A stretch of DNA of 64,000 nt from an uncultured Porphyromonadaceae bacterium (GCA_902493335.1 CABUPJ010000002.1:1-64000); one strand, 5' to 3'; counted from the stretch's first letter, positions 27,154 through 35,922 are shown. Numbers and translations: made by a program. Notes: a model not told the origin generated them from the sequence alone.

Positions 27154-27564
27154 ATGGACGAATGGCTTGACGGCTACATCGTCGATTCCGAGCTTGGAGA
27201 GACATTTGAAGAAACGCTCGAATCCTTTGACAAGGAAGACGATGAAGCCTGTTCGCATAGAATATCCTCCTTACAGTATTCACTGATTCGGCAGATGATT
27301 GGGAAATGGCACAACCGCCCGGCAGAGCTTCCCGAAACAGCAGACTCTTATAGCATCGAGTGCCTTGGACGCATCTTCAATGTGTGTCTATCCGGCAACT
27401 GGTCGAACTGGCTCCGTCTCCTTAAGGGTTACAGTCCCGGTCTCGACCATGAGTCTCACGCTGTCAGGAACAGCAAGGAGCCAGCGTCTATTACAGATGC
27501 CCGGTATGCGCTCGACGGATTCTTCAACCATTTGAAAGTCGATTTCACCAAGAACAGCCTCTAA
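27154..27564 (+). CDS. Hypothetical protein of the mobile element
   Basis: A 136-residue acidic protein with no recognised domain. The N terminus is very acidic (MDEWLDGYIVDSELGETFEETLESFD), and Trp and Tyr are frequent in the middle. It lies between the helix-turn-helix gene and the relaxase, where small accessory mobilization genes are often found. A competing frame on the other strand (27388-27741) covers the same DNA; the codon use and N terminus favour the plus-strand reading, but not decisively. Confidence 0.5.
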   Translation: MDEWLDGYIVDSELGETFEETLESFDKEDDEACSHRISSLQYSLIRQMIGKWHNRPAELPETADSYSIECLGRIFNVCLSGNWSNWLRLLKGYSPGLDHESHAVRNSKEPASITDARYALDGFFNHLKVDFTKNSL

Positions 27565-27865
27565 AACGTGCCGTAGCTTGCTTCCGGTAATAGCGGGTAC
27601 CACACCGTTGCAGGAGGCCATTCCGAGCCTTTCTGACGTGCGCTGTGCGCCTCTCCGGGTATATGCCTGACCGATTCCCGTGGTCATCGTCCAGGTCGGC
27701 TTATAGACAACGTGCTTGCGCGAAGTTGCCACATCGGTCAATGTGGTGGGAGCCTACTTCCCCCCTTTGATTGAAAATCACCGGGGAGTTGCCGTATCCG
27801 GCAGGCCATTCAGGAGCAAGCTCCGGTCCTTTTAACAATACCTTTAACCTCTAATTGTCAGTTAT
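27565..27865 (+). other. Candidate origin of transfer upstream of the relaxase
   Basis: A 300-bp non-coding stretch lies directly before the relaxase gene. It contains an inverted repeat CCACAT...ATGTGG (27729-27746), followed by GGGAGCCTACTTCCCCCC and TTGATTGAAAATCA. MobV-type relaxases usually act on a nearby hairpin site upstream of their own gene. The nick position cannot be told from the sequence. Confidence 0.4.
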
Positions 27866-29338
27866 ATGGCAAAGCAAGTAATAGACTGCAGCCCGTCTGC
27901 GGGCATAACAACCAACCAATCAAACGAGCATCAGAGAAGGTGGTCGGAAAAGAACTGGCAGCGTGCCGCCAAGACCGGTAACTATGATATAACCCGTGCC
28001 GGACTCAACTTCGAGATAGCCAAGGGTTGCATAGTCCAACCGATCGACACCTCCAAAAGTATCCCGCAACGTATGCGCGAGACCCTGAAAGAACGGGGCA
28101 TCCAGGACCCTAATGCGGAACTTGAACGCAAAGGTAAGGAGGGCAACCGCCGTACTGTGGTCAATATCATCTTCGGAGGAAGCCGGGAGCAGATGCACCG
28201 TCTGGCTTTCGGCAATCAGCCAGTTGATTTGGAACATGGCGCGGACAATTCATCCATCACCCGGTGTAAAGACATCGAAAATTGGGCAAAAGACATTTAC
28301 AGGTTCGCGTGCGACAAGTGGGGCGAAGATAACATCATCGGCTTCTATGTCCACCTCGATGAGCGAAATCCGCATATCCACTGCACCTTATTACCGATTA
28401 CACCGAGAAATAAGTTCTCGTATAAGGAAATGTTTGCCGGTTCTGATAAAAACGCTTTTCGTGAACGGACCATTCAGCTCCACAATGAACTTGCCCTGGT
28501 CAATGACCGATGGGGTCTCGGTCGGGGACAGAGCAAGACCGAGACAGGTGCCCGCCACCGTTCAACCGAGGAATACCGGGCAGAGCTGCATCGTGAGTGT
28601 AATGATTTGGAAATACAGATTAGTGACAGGCACGAGACATTGAAGGAGCTGTATGCGGACATCCGTAAGGCGGAGAAACGCTGCAAGGGTCTCAATACAA
28701 TGATCGGAAATCTTGAGACACGCGAGGCAGACCTCAATGACCAGATTGACCGGCTGGAGTCTGACCTCGAATCAGGGAACGGCGATGCCGAAGAACTGCG
28801 TCAGCGCATTGCAGACCTTAGTGGTGAACTCCGTGTCACCGAATCATCACTTGAAGACAAACGCCAAAAACTCAAGACCGCCGACCGGCAGCTCACACAG
28901 CTTCAGGATGAATTGAAGTCTGCCAACGAGAAACGCTCCAATGCGCTGAGAGAATACCACACTTTCACGGAGAAGAACCAGGAACAGATGCGCATGAGAC
29001 TGACAGATGCCGTGTTCGGAAGGTCTGTTGTCGATATGCGCTCTCTGCTGGCGGCAATGACGCCGGAACAGAAAGCCGGTTTCGACGGGGAATTTCTCAT
29101 GGCAATGGCTGAGAAACCCAACGAAATTCTGAAATGTGCTATGTATCTGTTCGCCGGGTATCTCGATGGGGCAATTCAGTTCGCCAAAGGAAGCGGCGGC
29201 GGTGGCTCTGCGTCCGACCTTCCGTGGGGCCGCGATCCGAATGAGGATGACCGACGCTTTGCCTACCGTTGCATGATGCAGGCGCACAAGATGCTGAAAC
29301 CAGCTCAGCCCAGACGCGGCATTGGAGGTAGGAAGTAG
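27866..29338 (+). CDS. mobV: MobV-family relaxase
   Basis: A 490-residue plasmid-type mobilization protein. The metal-binding signature is HLDERNPHIH, beginning at His163, as in the Pre/MobV family. The N terminus has the expected basic region (HQRRWSEKNWQRAAKTGNYD). Residues of about 240-370 form a long coiled coil (many Glu/Leu/Arg heptads), and the C terminus is Gly-rich then basic. It would nick the transfer origin and pilot the strand into a helper secretion system. No coupling protein or conjugation genes are present. Confidence 0.92.
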   Translation: MAKQVIDCSPSAGITTNQSNEHQRRWSEKNWQRAAKTGNYDITRAGLNFEIAKGCIVQPIDTSKSIPQRMRETLKERGIQDPNAELERKGKEGNRRTVVNIIFGGSREQMHRLAFGNQPVDLEHGADNSSITRCKDIENWAKDIYRFACDKWGEDNIIGFYVHLDERNPHIHCTLLPITPRNKFSYKEMFAGSDKNAFRERTIQLHNELALVNDRWGLGRGQSKTETGARHRSTEEYRAELHRECNDLEIQISDRHETLKELYADIRKAEKRCKGLNTMIGNLETREADLNDQIDRLESDLESGNGDAEELRQRIADLSGELRVTESSLEDKRQKLKTADRQLTQLQDELKSANEKRSNALREYHTFTEKNQEQMRMRLTDAVFGRSVVDMRSLLAAMTPEQKAGFDGEFLMAMAEKPNEILKCAMYLFAGYLDGAIQFAKGSGGGGSASDLPWGRDPNEDDRRFAYRCMMQAHKMLKPAQPRRGIGGRK

Positions 29339-29347
29339 TTCTGATTG

Positions 29348-29707
29348 TTATAATCCCAGTTCTGCGCGTTTGGATTTTGACAGACTTGCTACAATTAAAT
29401 CATATGCCTGTTTTACAAGGATTTTAATTTCCTCTGCAGGCACATCGGAATCAAGCAGTACCGTAATCCAATGTGTCTTGTTCATGTGCCATGCCGGTTG
29501 CACTCCCTGATATTTGTCCTGTAGTTCTGTTACTGACTCCACCGGACATTTCAGGTTGCAGGCCTTTTTATCCATATCAAGCAGACAAAACCATTTGTCC
29601 GCAACTGTGAATGTCACCAGATTCTGATATTGAGGTTCTGTCCAGGGCGAATTCTCCTTTGCACAAGGAAATGAAAGACATAAATTTCTAAAATCTTCAA
29701 GATTCAT
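29348..29707 (-). CDS. MmcQ/YjbR family protein
   Basis: A 119-residue protein of the MmcQ/YjbR (DUF419) fold. Typical features are an N-terminal LCLSFPCAKENSPW segment, the central DKWFCLLDM and the later QPAWHMNKTHWITV. Members have a CyaY-like DNA-binding fold; the function is unclear. It is convergent with the relaxase, with 9 bp between the stops, and shares its strand with the AraC regulator upstream. It appears to be the first cargo gene. Confidence 0.88.
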   Translation of the reverse strand: MNLEDFRNLCLSFPCAKENSPWTEPQYQNLVTFTVADKWFCLLDMDKKACNLKCPVESVTELQDKYQGVQPAWHMNKTHWITVLLDSDVPAEEIKILVKQAYDLIVASLSKSKRAELGL

Positions 29708-29807
29708 AAAATTTGTTTTTGATACGATGGACTAACAATCTTGAGCCCCTTTGAGTTTACAAGCCGAAGGATAATTCGGACCTTGTGTTGACACAAGGAA
29801 GATTGGG

Positions 29808-30707
29808 TTACGCCTGCATCCGTCGGTATTCAAGAGGCGTACACCCCACGTTTTTCTTGAACGTGCGGCTGAAATGTTGGGAGTATTGGAAACCTAACTC
29901 GTATGCGATCTGACTGATTGTCAGTTGAGTATTCAATACCCATTCTTTTGATATACGGATAAGTCTGTTCTGGATATATTCCTGTGCTGTCATGCCTGTT
30001 TCCCTTTTCACAAGGTCGCCGAAATAATTTGGCGAAAGACAGACCTTGTCTGCGAAATACCGGACTTGAGGCAATCCGCTTCTGCGCAGATTCTCGTCCT
30101 TGAAGTATTCATCCAATAGTTTCTCGAATTTTACAATGACATCATGATTCACTTCAGAGCGGGTGATGAACTGACGGTCGTAAAAACGCATACAGTAGTC
30201 AAGGAACAGCTCGATATTGGTAGCTATCAACCGTTTGCTGTGTTTGTCGATAGCGTGTTCCATTTCATAGCCTATCTTGTCGATGCAGTCAACCAATATT
30301 CTGCGCTCACGTTCCGAGACATGCAGAGCCTCGTTTGACTCGTATGAAAAGAACGAATAACGGTCTATCTCTCTGCCAAGCGGAGTGCCATGTAAAAGAT
30401 CGGAGTGGAACAGGACTCCAAGACCGGATGGCTTTGAGCCTCTCTCCAGATCCACATTGGCGATTTGTCCGGGAGCAAAAGCGATAACACTTCCTTCCTG
30501 ATAGTCGTAATTCTGACGGCCATAACGTATCTCGCCGCATTTTGCATCTTTCAGGTATATGCAATATACTCCGTAATTAAAGCGGAAATGATCGGGCCAG
30601 ACGGGAGCCTTGGATAAGTCCACAACCGCGACAAGCGGATGCAGGGTTTCCAGTCCGAAAAGTTTGTTGTATTGGTCAATCGTATCAACCTTTATCACTT
30701 CTTCCAT
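29808..30707 (-). CDS. AraC-family transcriptional regulator
   Basis: A 299-residue regulator. It has an N-terminal cupin-like sensor domain (about 30-170) and a C-terminal double helix-turn-helix (about 195-295, LTISQIAYELGFQYSQHFSRTFKKNVG). The ATG at 30707 (MEEVIKVD) is chosen because a longer frame would cross the promoter. It is divergently transcribed from the redox cluster, with direct repeats in the 260-bp gap between them, so it most likely controls that cluster in response to a small molecule. Confidence 0.93.
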   Translation of the reverse strand: MEEVIKVDTIDQYNKLFGLETLHPLVAVVDLSKAPVWPDHFRFNYGVYCIYLKDAKCGEIRYGRQNYDYQEGSVIAFAPGQIANVDLERGSKPSGLGVLFHSDLLHGTPLGREIDRYSFFSYESNEALHVSERERRILVDCIDKIGYEMEHAIDKHSKRLIATNIELFLDYCMRFYDRQFITRSEVNHDVIVKFEKLLDEYFKDENLRRSGLPQVRYFADKVCLSPNYFGDLVKRETGMTAQEYIQNRLIRISKEWVLNTQLTISQIAYELGFQYSQHFSRTFKKNVGCTPLEYRRMQA

Positions 30708-30728
30708 GACGGTTCTGTTTTTTGAGTG

Positions 30729-30736
30729 CAAAGATA
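30729..30736 (-). promoter_or_regulatory. -7 box for the AraC-type gene
   Basis: The minus strand reads TATCTTTG, an exact TAnnTTTG match, 21 bp before the ATG at 30707. Confidence 0.65.
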
Positions 30737-30869
30737 ACCAAAATCGAGCAACGGAGAGACAGTACGGAGGGATAATCAGTAATAAAATCACAAAATCAAG
30801 TAAGATATGCACAAAATCACAGCGTTTCTTACAGCCTTGTCAATAAGGGTATTATACCTTGTGTTCATA

Positions 30870-30898
30870 ATCCGTAAGATGGTTACTCTTATCCGTAA
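30870..30898. promoter_or_regulatory. Direct-repeat operator, probably for the AraC regulator
   Basis: ATCCGTAA occurs at 30870-30877 and again at 30891-30898, a spacing of 21 bp or two helical turns. The second copy ends 31 bp before the -7 box of the redox cluster, so it abuts the expected -33 region. This is the usual geometry of an AraC-type activator site. Confidence 0.6.
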
Positions 30899-30929
30899 TA
30901 GGGATACAGTCCGGCTCAACGAATGGTGC

Positions 30930-30937
30930 TAATTTTG
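30930..30937 (+). promoter_or_regulatory. -7 box of the redox cluster
   Basis: TAATTTTG matches TAnnTTTG, 31 bp before the ATG at 30969. There is no clear TTTG -33 box, as expected for an activator-dependent promoter. Confidence 0.6.
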
Positions 30938-30968
30938 CATCGTGAAAACAATTCTAAAATTTACAGAC

Positions 30969-31775
30969 ATGAAAAAACTGATAATCACCCTGGCCATTGC
31001 GCTTTCGGCAATCGCCATCAATGCAAAGACATTGATTGTGTATTATAGCTTCACAAACAATGTCCGTACAATCGCCACGGAACTCCAGTCGCAGATCGGC
31101 GCCGATATGGTGGAGGTAGAGCCTGCGGAAGAAGGGCTGGATTACGCAGCCAACAACTACGCCATCGGCAGCGCGCTTATCTCGGCAATCCGTGAAAATC
31201 CCGATGACGCGGCTTCATATCCTGAGATAAAGCCTGTGAATGTAAATCTCAGCGAATACGATATGGTCATTGTAGCCGCTCCGCTGTGGTGGAGCAATAT
31301 GGCCGCCCCGATGCAGACATTCCTATTCCACAACGGAGCGCAGATGCAGGGGAAGAAAATCGGTCTCATCGTTTCAAGCGCGAGCAGTGGCATAAGCGGT
31401 GTCGAAGCAGACGCACACCGACTGATTCCTGACGGAGATTTCGTGACACCGAGCCTGTGGATTCGCTCATCACAGACCTCAAACTGCCGTTCAATGATCT
31501 CATCGTGGCTTGCACAGATCGACTACAATAATCTGAGCGGCATCGAATCGGTGGTATCGGACGCAGATGTAGGCCTCAGTCTCAGCTATGTCGCCGGCGG
31601 AATTATTGTCAACGGAGATGTCGATTCACTCTCGCTGTTCAATCTGTCGGGAGTAAAGGTATTTGAGACTTCCGACAATACCATCCCCACATCCTCACTG
31701 TCTTCCGGCTTATATCTGGCGCAGATAAATTCCGGAAAACAGAGTATCGCTAAGAAAATAATGATAAACCGTTAA
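30969..31775 (+). CDS. Exported flavodoxin-like protein with C-terminal sorting-like tail
   Basis: A 268-residue protein. A signal peptide (MKKLIITLAIALSAIAINA) is followed directly by a flavodoxin domain (about 20-180), whose FMN phosphate loop reads YYSFTNNVRTIA. A C-terminal segment (about 195-268) ends SLSSGLYLAQINSGKQSIAKK, like the sorting tails of Bacteroidetes secreted proteins. Flavodoxins are normally cytoplasmic electron carriers; this one would act outside the inner membrane. It is the first gene of the AraC-flanked cluster. The ATG at 30969 starts the signal peptide. Confidence 0.85.
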   Translation: MKKLIITLAIALSAIAINAKTLIVYYSFTNNVRTIATELQSQIGADMVEVEPAEEGLDYAANNYAIGSALISAIRENPDDAASYPEIKPVNVNLSEYDMVIVAAPLWWSNMAAPMQTFLFHNGAQMQGKKIGLIVSSASSGISGVEADAHRLIPDGDFVTPSLWIRSSQTSNCRSMISSWLAQIDYNNLSGIESVVSDADVGLSLSYVAGGIIVNGDVDSLSLFNLSGVKVFETSDNTIPTSSLSSGLYLAQINSGKQSIAKKIMINR

Positions 31776-31805
31776 TCCGAAACTCGGAATATAATACAAA
31801 TACCC

Positions 31806-32306
31806 ATGAAGATATTTCAAGTATTCGTAACCATGACGGCCATTTTCTTGTCGTCCGGTTACATCAACGCTCAGAATATGGAAACAAAAGTACCGGAAAC
31901 CAGCGCATTTCCCACAGGAAAACCGAATGAGGCATACGAACAATATTTCAGCGGCCGCTCATGGCTGGCTCCGCTGACCTCCATGAAGGAACTGAATGTA
32001 CCTGTATCGAACGTGACATTCGAGCCGGGATGCCGCAATAACTGGCACAGCCATACCGGAGGACAGCTGCTTGTCTGTGTCGGTGGTGAAGGCTACTATC
32101 AGGAGAAAGGCAAACCTGCTCGGCGGCTTAAAGCCGGCGATGTGGTCGAAATAGCACCGGATGTGGTGCATTGGCACGGAGCGGCCCCTGACAGCTGGTT
32201 CTCTCATCTGGCTGTCGAATGCAATCCGCAGACCAACAAGAATACATGGCTCAGCCCTGTAACGGACGAGGAATATGCCGAAGCTGTTAAGCATCAGAAT
32301 CAATAA
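31806..32306 (+). CDS. Exported cupin protein
   Basis: A 166-residue single-domain cupin with a signal peptide (MKIFQVFVTMTAIFLSSGYINAQ). The metal-binding motif is NWHSHTGGQLLVCVGGEG, and the second cupin motif is around DVVHWHGA. Such cupins often sit beside carboxymuconolactone decarboxylase-like proteins and flavodoxins in Bacteroidetes. Its activity, if any, would be periplasmic. It starts 30 bp after the flavodoxin gene. Confidence 0.9.
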   Translation: MKIFQVFVTMTAIFLSSGYINAQNMETKVPETSAFPTGKPNEAYEQYFSGRSWLAPLTSMKELNVPVSNVTFEPGCRNNWHSHTGGQLLVCVGGEGYYQEKGKPARRLKAGDVVEIAPDVVHWHGAAPDSWFSHLAVECNPQTNKNTWLSPVTDEEYAEAVKHQNQ

Positions 32307-32350
32307 ATATAGAGAACGGGTATCAGCATCCATTTCAAACGCGTATAAAA

Positions 32351-33478
32351 ATGAAAGCAAGAACTATTTTCTCCGCATCCATATCAACTGTCTTAATGTT
32401 GTTGGCAGCGTTCTCAGCAAACGCGCAGACACAGGCGACAAAGGCAACTGTGTATTTTACCAGTGAAATCACTCCTGAAAGTCTTGTTAAGATATACAAG
32501 GCTCTTGGCAAAGAGGCTACCGGCAAAGTCGCGGTAAAAATCAGCACAGGGGAATCGGCCCAGAGCAATCACCTCCGCCCTGAACTGATAGGTTCCTTGG
32601 TTCACGAAGTAAACGGGTCTATTGTAGAGTGCAACACCGCTTATGGCGGCAACCGTTCAAACACAGCGGCTCATCGCCGTGCGATAGAACAACGAGGCTA
32701 TGGCGACATTGCTGAAGTTGATATAATGGATGCAGACGGATATATCGACCTGCCTGTAACGGATACAAAATACCTCAAATATAATCGTGTCGGAAGTCAT
32801 TTGTCCAATTACGATTTCCTTATAAATCTCGCCCATTTCAAGGGTCATGCAATGGGCGGATTCGGAGGTGTGCTTAAAAACCAAAGCATCGGCATCGCTA
32901 CTCCGGAAGGAAAAACGCTCATACATACCGCAGGAAGGTATGATGATCCGAGATATGTATTTCAAAATCCGTCAGGGCAGGACGCTTTTCTGGAGTCAAT
33001 GGCAGCTGCGGCACAGTCCGTTCACGATTACTTCAAAGGTAATACGATTTATATCAATGTCATGAACAATCTTTCTGTCGATTGCGATTGTGACGGTCAT
33101 CCGTCTGCACCGCAAATGAAAGATATAGGGATTCTGGCATCTCTTGATCCGGTGGCATTGGACAAGGCTTGTCTGGATTTGATATTCAATCATCAGTCAA
33201 CTACCGGCGACAACAGCGCGCCATTAGTGCAGCGGATAAACGGACGGCACGGAGCGCACATCGTTGACTATGCCGCTGAAATCGGATTAGGCTCATTGTC
33301 ATACGAATTGGTTGACATCACTAACTCATCCGCAGTTGAGTCGATTTCTGTAAACGGTGTTCAAAAATACAATGTGTATGGTCTTGACGGAGTGAAGATA
33401 TTATCTAACGCAGACAATATTGATTCATTGACACCGGGCATATATATTATCAACGGAGTCAAAACACAAATAAAATAA
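32351..33478 (+). CDS. Exported DUF362 protein with sorting-like tail
   Basis: A 375-residue protein with a signal peptide (MKARTIFSASISTVLMLLAAFSANAQ), a DUF362 domain (about 30-320) and a C-terminal tail ending in SLTPGIYIINGVKTQIK. The family is linked to iron-sulfur or redox roles, but the usual ferredoxin-like domain is missing here. A conserved NLSVDCDCDGHP segment has two Cys flanked by Asp and could bind a metal. It is a close paralogue of the lipoprotein at 41080, sharing long identical runs such as HFKGHAMGGFGG. The actual reaction is unknown. Confidence 0.85.
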   Translation: MKARTIFSASISTVLMLLAAFSANAQTQATKATVYFTSEITPESLVKIYKALGKEATGKVAVKISTGESAQSNHLRPELIGSLVHEVNGSIVECNTAYGGNRSNTAAHRRAIEQRGYGDIAEVDIMDADGYIDLPVTDTKYLKYNRVGSHLSNYDFLINLAHFKGHAMGGFGGVLKNQSIGIATPEGKTLIHTAGRYDDPRYVFQNPSGQDAFLESMAAAAQSVHDYFKGNTIYINVMNNLSVDCDCDGHPSAPQMKDIGILASLDPVALDKACLDLIFNHQSTTGDNSAPLVQRINGRHGAHIVDYAAEIGLGSLSYELVDITNSSAVESISVNGVQKYNVYGLDGVKILSNADNIDSLTPGIYIINGVKTQIK

Positions 33479-33488
33479 TCAAGAAATC

Positions 33489-34052
33489 ATGAAGAAGAAT
33501 ATAGGTTCGGTATTAGCTCTTTACCCCACACCGACAGTCGTTGTGGGAACAATGATAGAGGACAAACCGACATGGCTGTTGGCCGGTCATGTAGGCATAA
33601 TAGGCCACGACCGAATTATGGTGAGTCTGTTCAATAAGCACCATACAAATCAAGGCATCATAAATACCGGGCATCTGTCCGTGAACATTGTGGACGAAGC
33701 CCTGCTTCCCCGTGCGGACTATGTCGGGATTACAAGCGGCGCGAAAACAGACAAGTCGCAGGTTTTCGCATGGCATCCCGGAGAAGCCGGCACACCCGTA
33801 ATCGAGGACAGCCCGCTGGTCATGGAATGTGAAGTGACGGACAATTACAAAACTGAGACATTCGACAACTTCATCTGTAAAATCGCCAACACATACATAG
33901 AGGAGGAAATGCTCAACGTAGATGGCAAAGTGGACTATAACAAGCTGAAGCCCGTCCTCTTTGAGATGCCTACCTATTCCTACCTGCGTACCGGTGAGAT
34001 GATAGGCAAATGCACTACGCTCGGCAACAAATTCCGGGAGGAGAACATGTAA
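33489..34052 (+). CDS. Flavin reductase-like protein
   Basis: A 187-residue cytoplasmic protein of the flavin reductase/FMN-binding split-barrel family (YPTPTVVVGT, then a substrate loop near FNKHHTNQGI). Members use NAD(P)H to reduce free FMN or FAD, or act as flavoprotein oxidoreductases on their own. There is no signal peptide. It follows the exported DUF362 gene by 10 bp, marking the first cytoplasmic product of the cluster. Confidence 0.85.
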   Translation: MKKNIGSVLALYPTPTVVVGTMIEDKPTWLLAGHVGIIGHDRIMVSLFNKHHTNQGIINTGHLSVNIVDEALLPRADYVGITSGAKTDKSQVFAWHPGEAGTPVIEDSPLVMECEVTDNYKTETFDNFICKIANTYIEEEMLNVDGKVDYNKLKPVLFEMPTYSYLRTGEMIGKCTTLGNKFREENM

Positions 34053-34088
34053 TACAAATCGTACAACCTGATTAAAACAGAAAATATC

Positions 34089-34277
34089 ATGCCTTCAATA
34101 ACAATGGAACTGGTCAAGATGAGCAAGGAGAAGAAAGCTCAGCTGGTCAAGGAAGTAACCGAATCGACAGCACGCATCACCGGGCTGCCCGAACATGTCA
34201 TCTTCGTCTTCATCAAGGAGAACGAGCCGGAGAACGTAGGTGTAGGAGGTGTCCTACTGCCGGATATGAACAAATGA
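34089..34277 (+). CDS. 4-oxalocrotonate tautomerase family protein
   Basis: A 62-residue protein. Pro2 directly after Met is the catalytic N-terminal proline of this superfamily once Met is removed. SKEKKAQLVKEVTESTARITGLP is the usual first helix region. Members tautomerise enol/keto acids and related aromatic-pathway intermediates, and small ones also act promiscuously. The size is typical for the hexameric type. It follows the flavin reductase gene by 36 bp. Confidence 0.9.
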   Translation: MPSITMELVKMSKEKKAQLVKEVTESTARITGLPEHVIFVFIKENEPENVGVGGVLLPDMNK

Positions 34278-34290
34278 CGACGCGCAGAAT

Positions 34291-34929
34291 ATGGATACAT
34301 TGAAAGTATTACTGGTAAACGGAAGCCCCCACAAAGACGGGTGCGTTCATACCGCCTTGTCGGAAATTGCCGGCACGCTGAAAGCCGAAGGCGTCGAATC
34401 CACCATATTCTGGGTAGGGAACCAACCCGTAGCCGGATGTATCGGTTGCGGGGCGTGCGTGGGAAAGCGCAGTTGCTTCCGGGATGACAAAGTCAACGAG
34501 TTCGTGAAGATAATGGACGAATACGATGGCTTCGTGTTCGGCACCCCCGTACACTATGCGGCGGCAAGCGGTGCGATGACCTCGTTCCTCGACCGGGTGT
34601 TCATGATTGACGAGTACAACGGCGACCACTTTGCCGGAAAGCCTGCCGCTGCCGTTGCCACCTGCCGCCGCAGTGGTGCCACGGCTGCACTCGACCAGAT
34701 GAACAAGTACATGGCCGACTGCAATATGCCCATCGTACCGTCGCAATACTGGAACGTGGTCCACGGAAATACACCGGACGAAATACGCCGTGATGTGGAG
34801 GGTCTGCAAACCATGCGCACCCTCGCGAGAAACATGGCGTGGCTGCTGAAGTGCATCGCAACAGGGCGTGAACACGGCATTGAGTTCCCGGCCCACGAAC
34901 AGCATACGATGACAAATTTCATACGTTAA
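34291..34929 (+). CDS. Cys-rich NADPH-dependent FMN reductase (iron-sulfur flavoprotein type)
   Basis: A 212-residue cytoplasmic flavoprotein. The FMN loop is NGSPHKDGCVHTAL, and a compact Cys cluster CIGCGACVGKRSC (CX2CX2CX5C) fits a [4Fe-4S] site as in iron-sulfur flavoproteins of anaerobes. PVHYAAASGAMTSFLDR is the conserved flavodoxin-fold segment. Such proteins can pass electrons to quinones, nitro groups or oxygen. It starts 13 bp after the tautomerase gene. Confidence 0.88.
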   Translation: MDTLKVLLVNGSPHKDGCVHTALSEIAGTLKAEGVESTIFWVGNQPVAGCIGCGACVGKRSCFRDDKVNEFVKIMDEYDGFVFGTPVHYAAASGAMTSFLDRVFMIDEYNGDHFAGKPAAAVATCRRSGATAALDQMNKYMADCNMPIVPSQYWNVVHGNTPDEIRRDVEGLQTMRTLARNMAWLLKCIATGREHGIEFPAHEQHTMTNFIR

Positions 34930-34977
34930 ACAATCAGATTCAACAAAACAATCAAAAACAGATAAGGAGAAATAAAA

Positions 34978-35922
34978 ATGAAAAATCAACCGTCAATAGC
35001 ATTAGGCACATGGTCGTGGGGCGCAGGATTCGCCGGCGGCGACCAGGTATTCGGAAACAACCTCGGAGTGAACGAACTGAAGCCCGTATTCGACGCGGCA
35101 ATGGCAGGAGGTCTGAACCTGTGGGATTCTGCCGTGGTGTATGGCATGGGCGCTTCGGAAAGCGTACTCGCCGCGTTCACCAAAGAGTGCAACCGTGAGG
35201 ACGTACTTATCTCAACGAAGTTCACACCCCAGATTGCCGGGGATTCTGCCAATCCCGTAGAGGATATGCTCGACAGCAGCCTCGAACGCTTCGGCACGGA
35301 CTATATCGACATCTACTGGATTCACAATCCCGCGGATGTGGAGAAGTGGACCCCGTTCCTTGCCGACCTCGTGAAAAGCGGCAAAGTAAAACGTGTGGGT
35401 GTCTCCAACCACAACCTTGCGCAGATCAAGCGTGCGGAAGAGATACTTTCCAAAGAAGGAGTGCATATTTCCGCCGTGCAGAACCATTTCAGCCTCCTTT
35501 ACCGTTCGTCGGAGAAAGCGGGCATTCTTGACTACTGCAAGGAGAACGGCATAGACTTCTGGGCATACATGGTGCTGGAACAAGGTGCGTTAAGCGGAAA
35601 ATATGACACCACCCACCCGCTGCCTGCCGGAAGCCAGCGCGGTGACACCTACAATCCGCTGTTGCCGCAAATTGAAAAGCTCGTTGCCGTGATGCGCACT
35701 GTCGGTGACAAATACGGCGTCACTCCGGCGCAGGTCGCCTTGGCCTGGGCGATTGGCAAGGGAACGACACCTATCATCGGCGTGACTAAACCTGCCCAGG
35801 TGCAGGATGCGCTGGAAGCCATAAAGGTAAAGCTTACCGACGAGGATATGAAAACTCTGGAGGAAGCTGCTGAAAGTACCGGAGTCGATACAAGAGGCTC
35901 GTGGGAAATGCCTATGGTGTAA
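34978..35922 (+). CDS. Aldo/keto reductase
   Basis: A 314-residue NADPH-dependent TIM-barrel reductase without signal peptide. The catalytic tetrad is seen as Asp and Tyr in WDSAVVYG, Lys in ISTKF and His in WIHNP. It reduces a carbonyl group of an unknown substrate. It differs from the second aldo/keto reductase of the cluster at 42172 in both length and N terminus. It lies 48 bp after the Cys-rich flavoprotein gene. Confidence 0.92.
   Translation: MKNQPSIALGTWSWGAGFAGGDQVFGNNLGVNELKPVFDAAMAGGLNLWDSAVVYGMGASESVLAAFTKECNREDVLISTKFTPQIAGDSANPVEDMLDSSLERFGTDYIDIYWIHNPADVEKWTPFLADLVKSGKVKRVGVSNHNLAQIKRAEEILSKEGVHISAVQNHFSLLYRSSEKAGILDYCKENGIDFWAYMVLEQGALSGKYDTTHPLPAGSQRGDTYNPLLPQIEKLVAVMRTVGDKYGVTPAQVALAWAIGKGTTPIIGVTKPAQVQDALEAIKVKLTDEDMKTLEEAAESTGVDTRGSWEMPMV

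Noticed and set aside
27388..27741. A 117-codon frame on the minus strand near the relaxase
   Set aside because: It overlaps the plus-strand gene at 27154 and runs through the candidate transfer origin; codon use and N terminus favour the plus strand, though not decisively.
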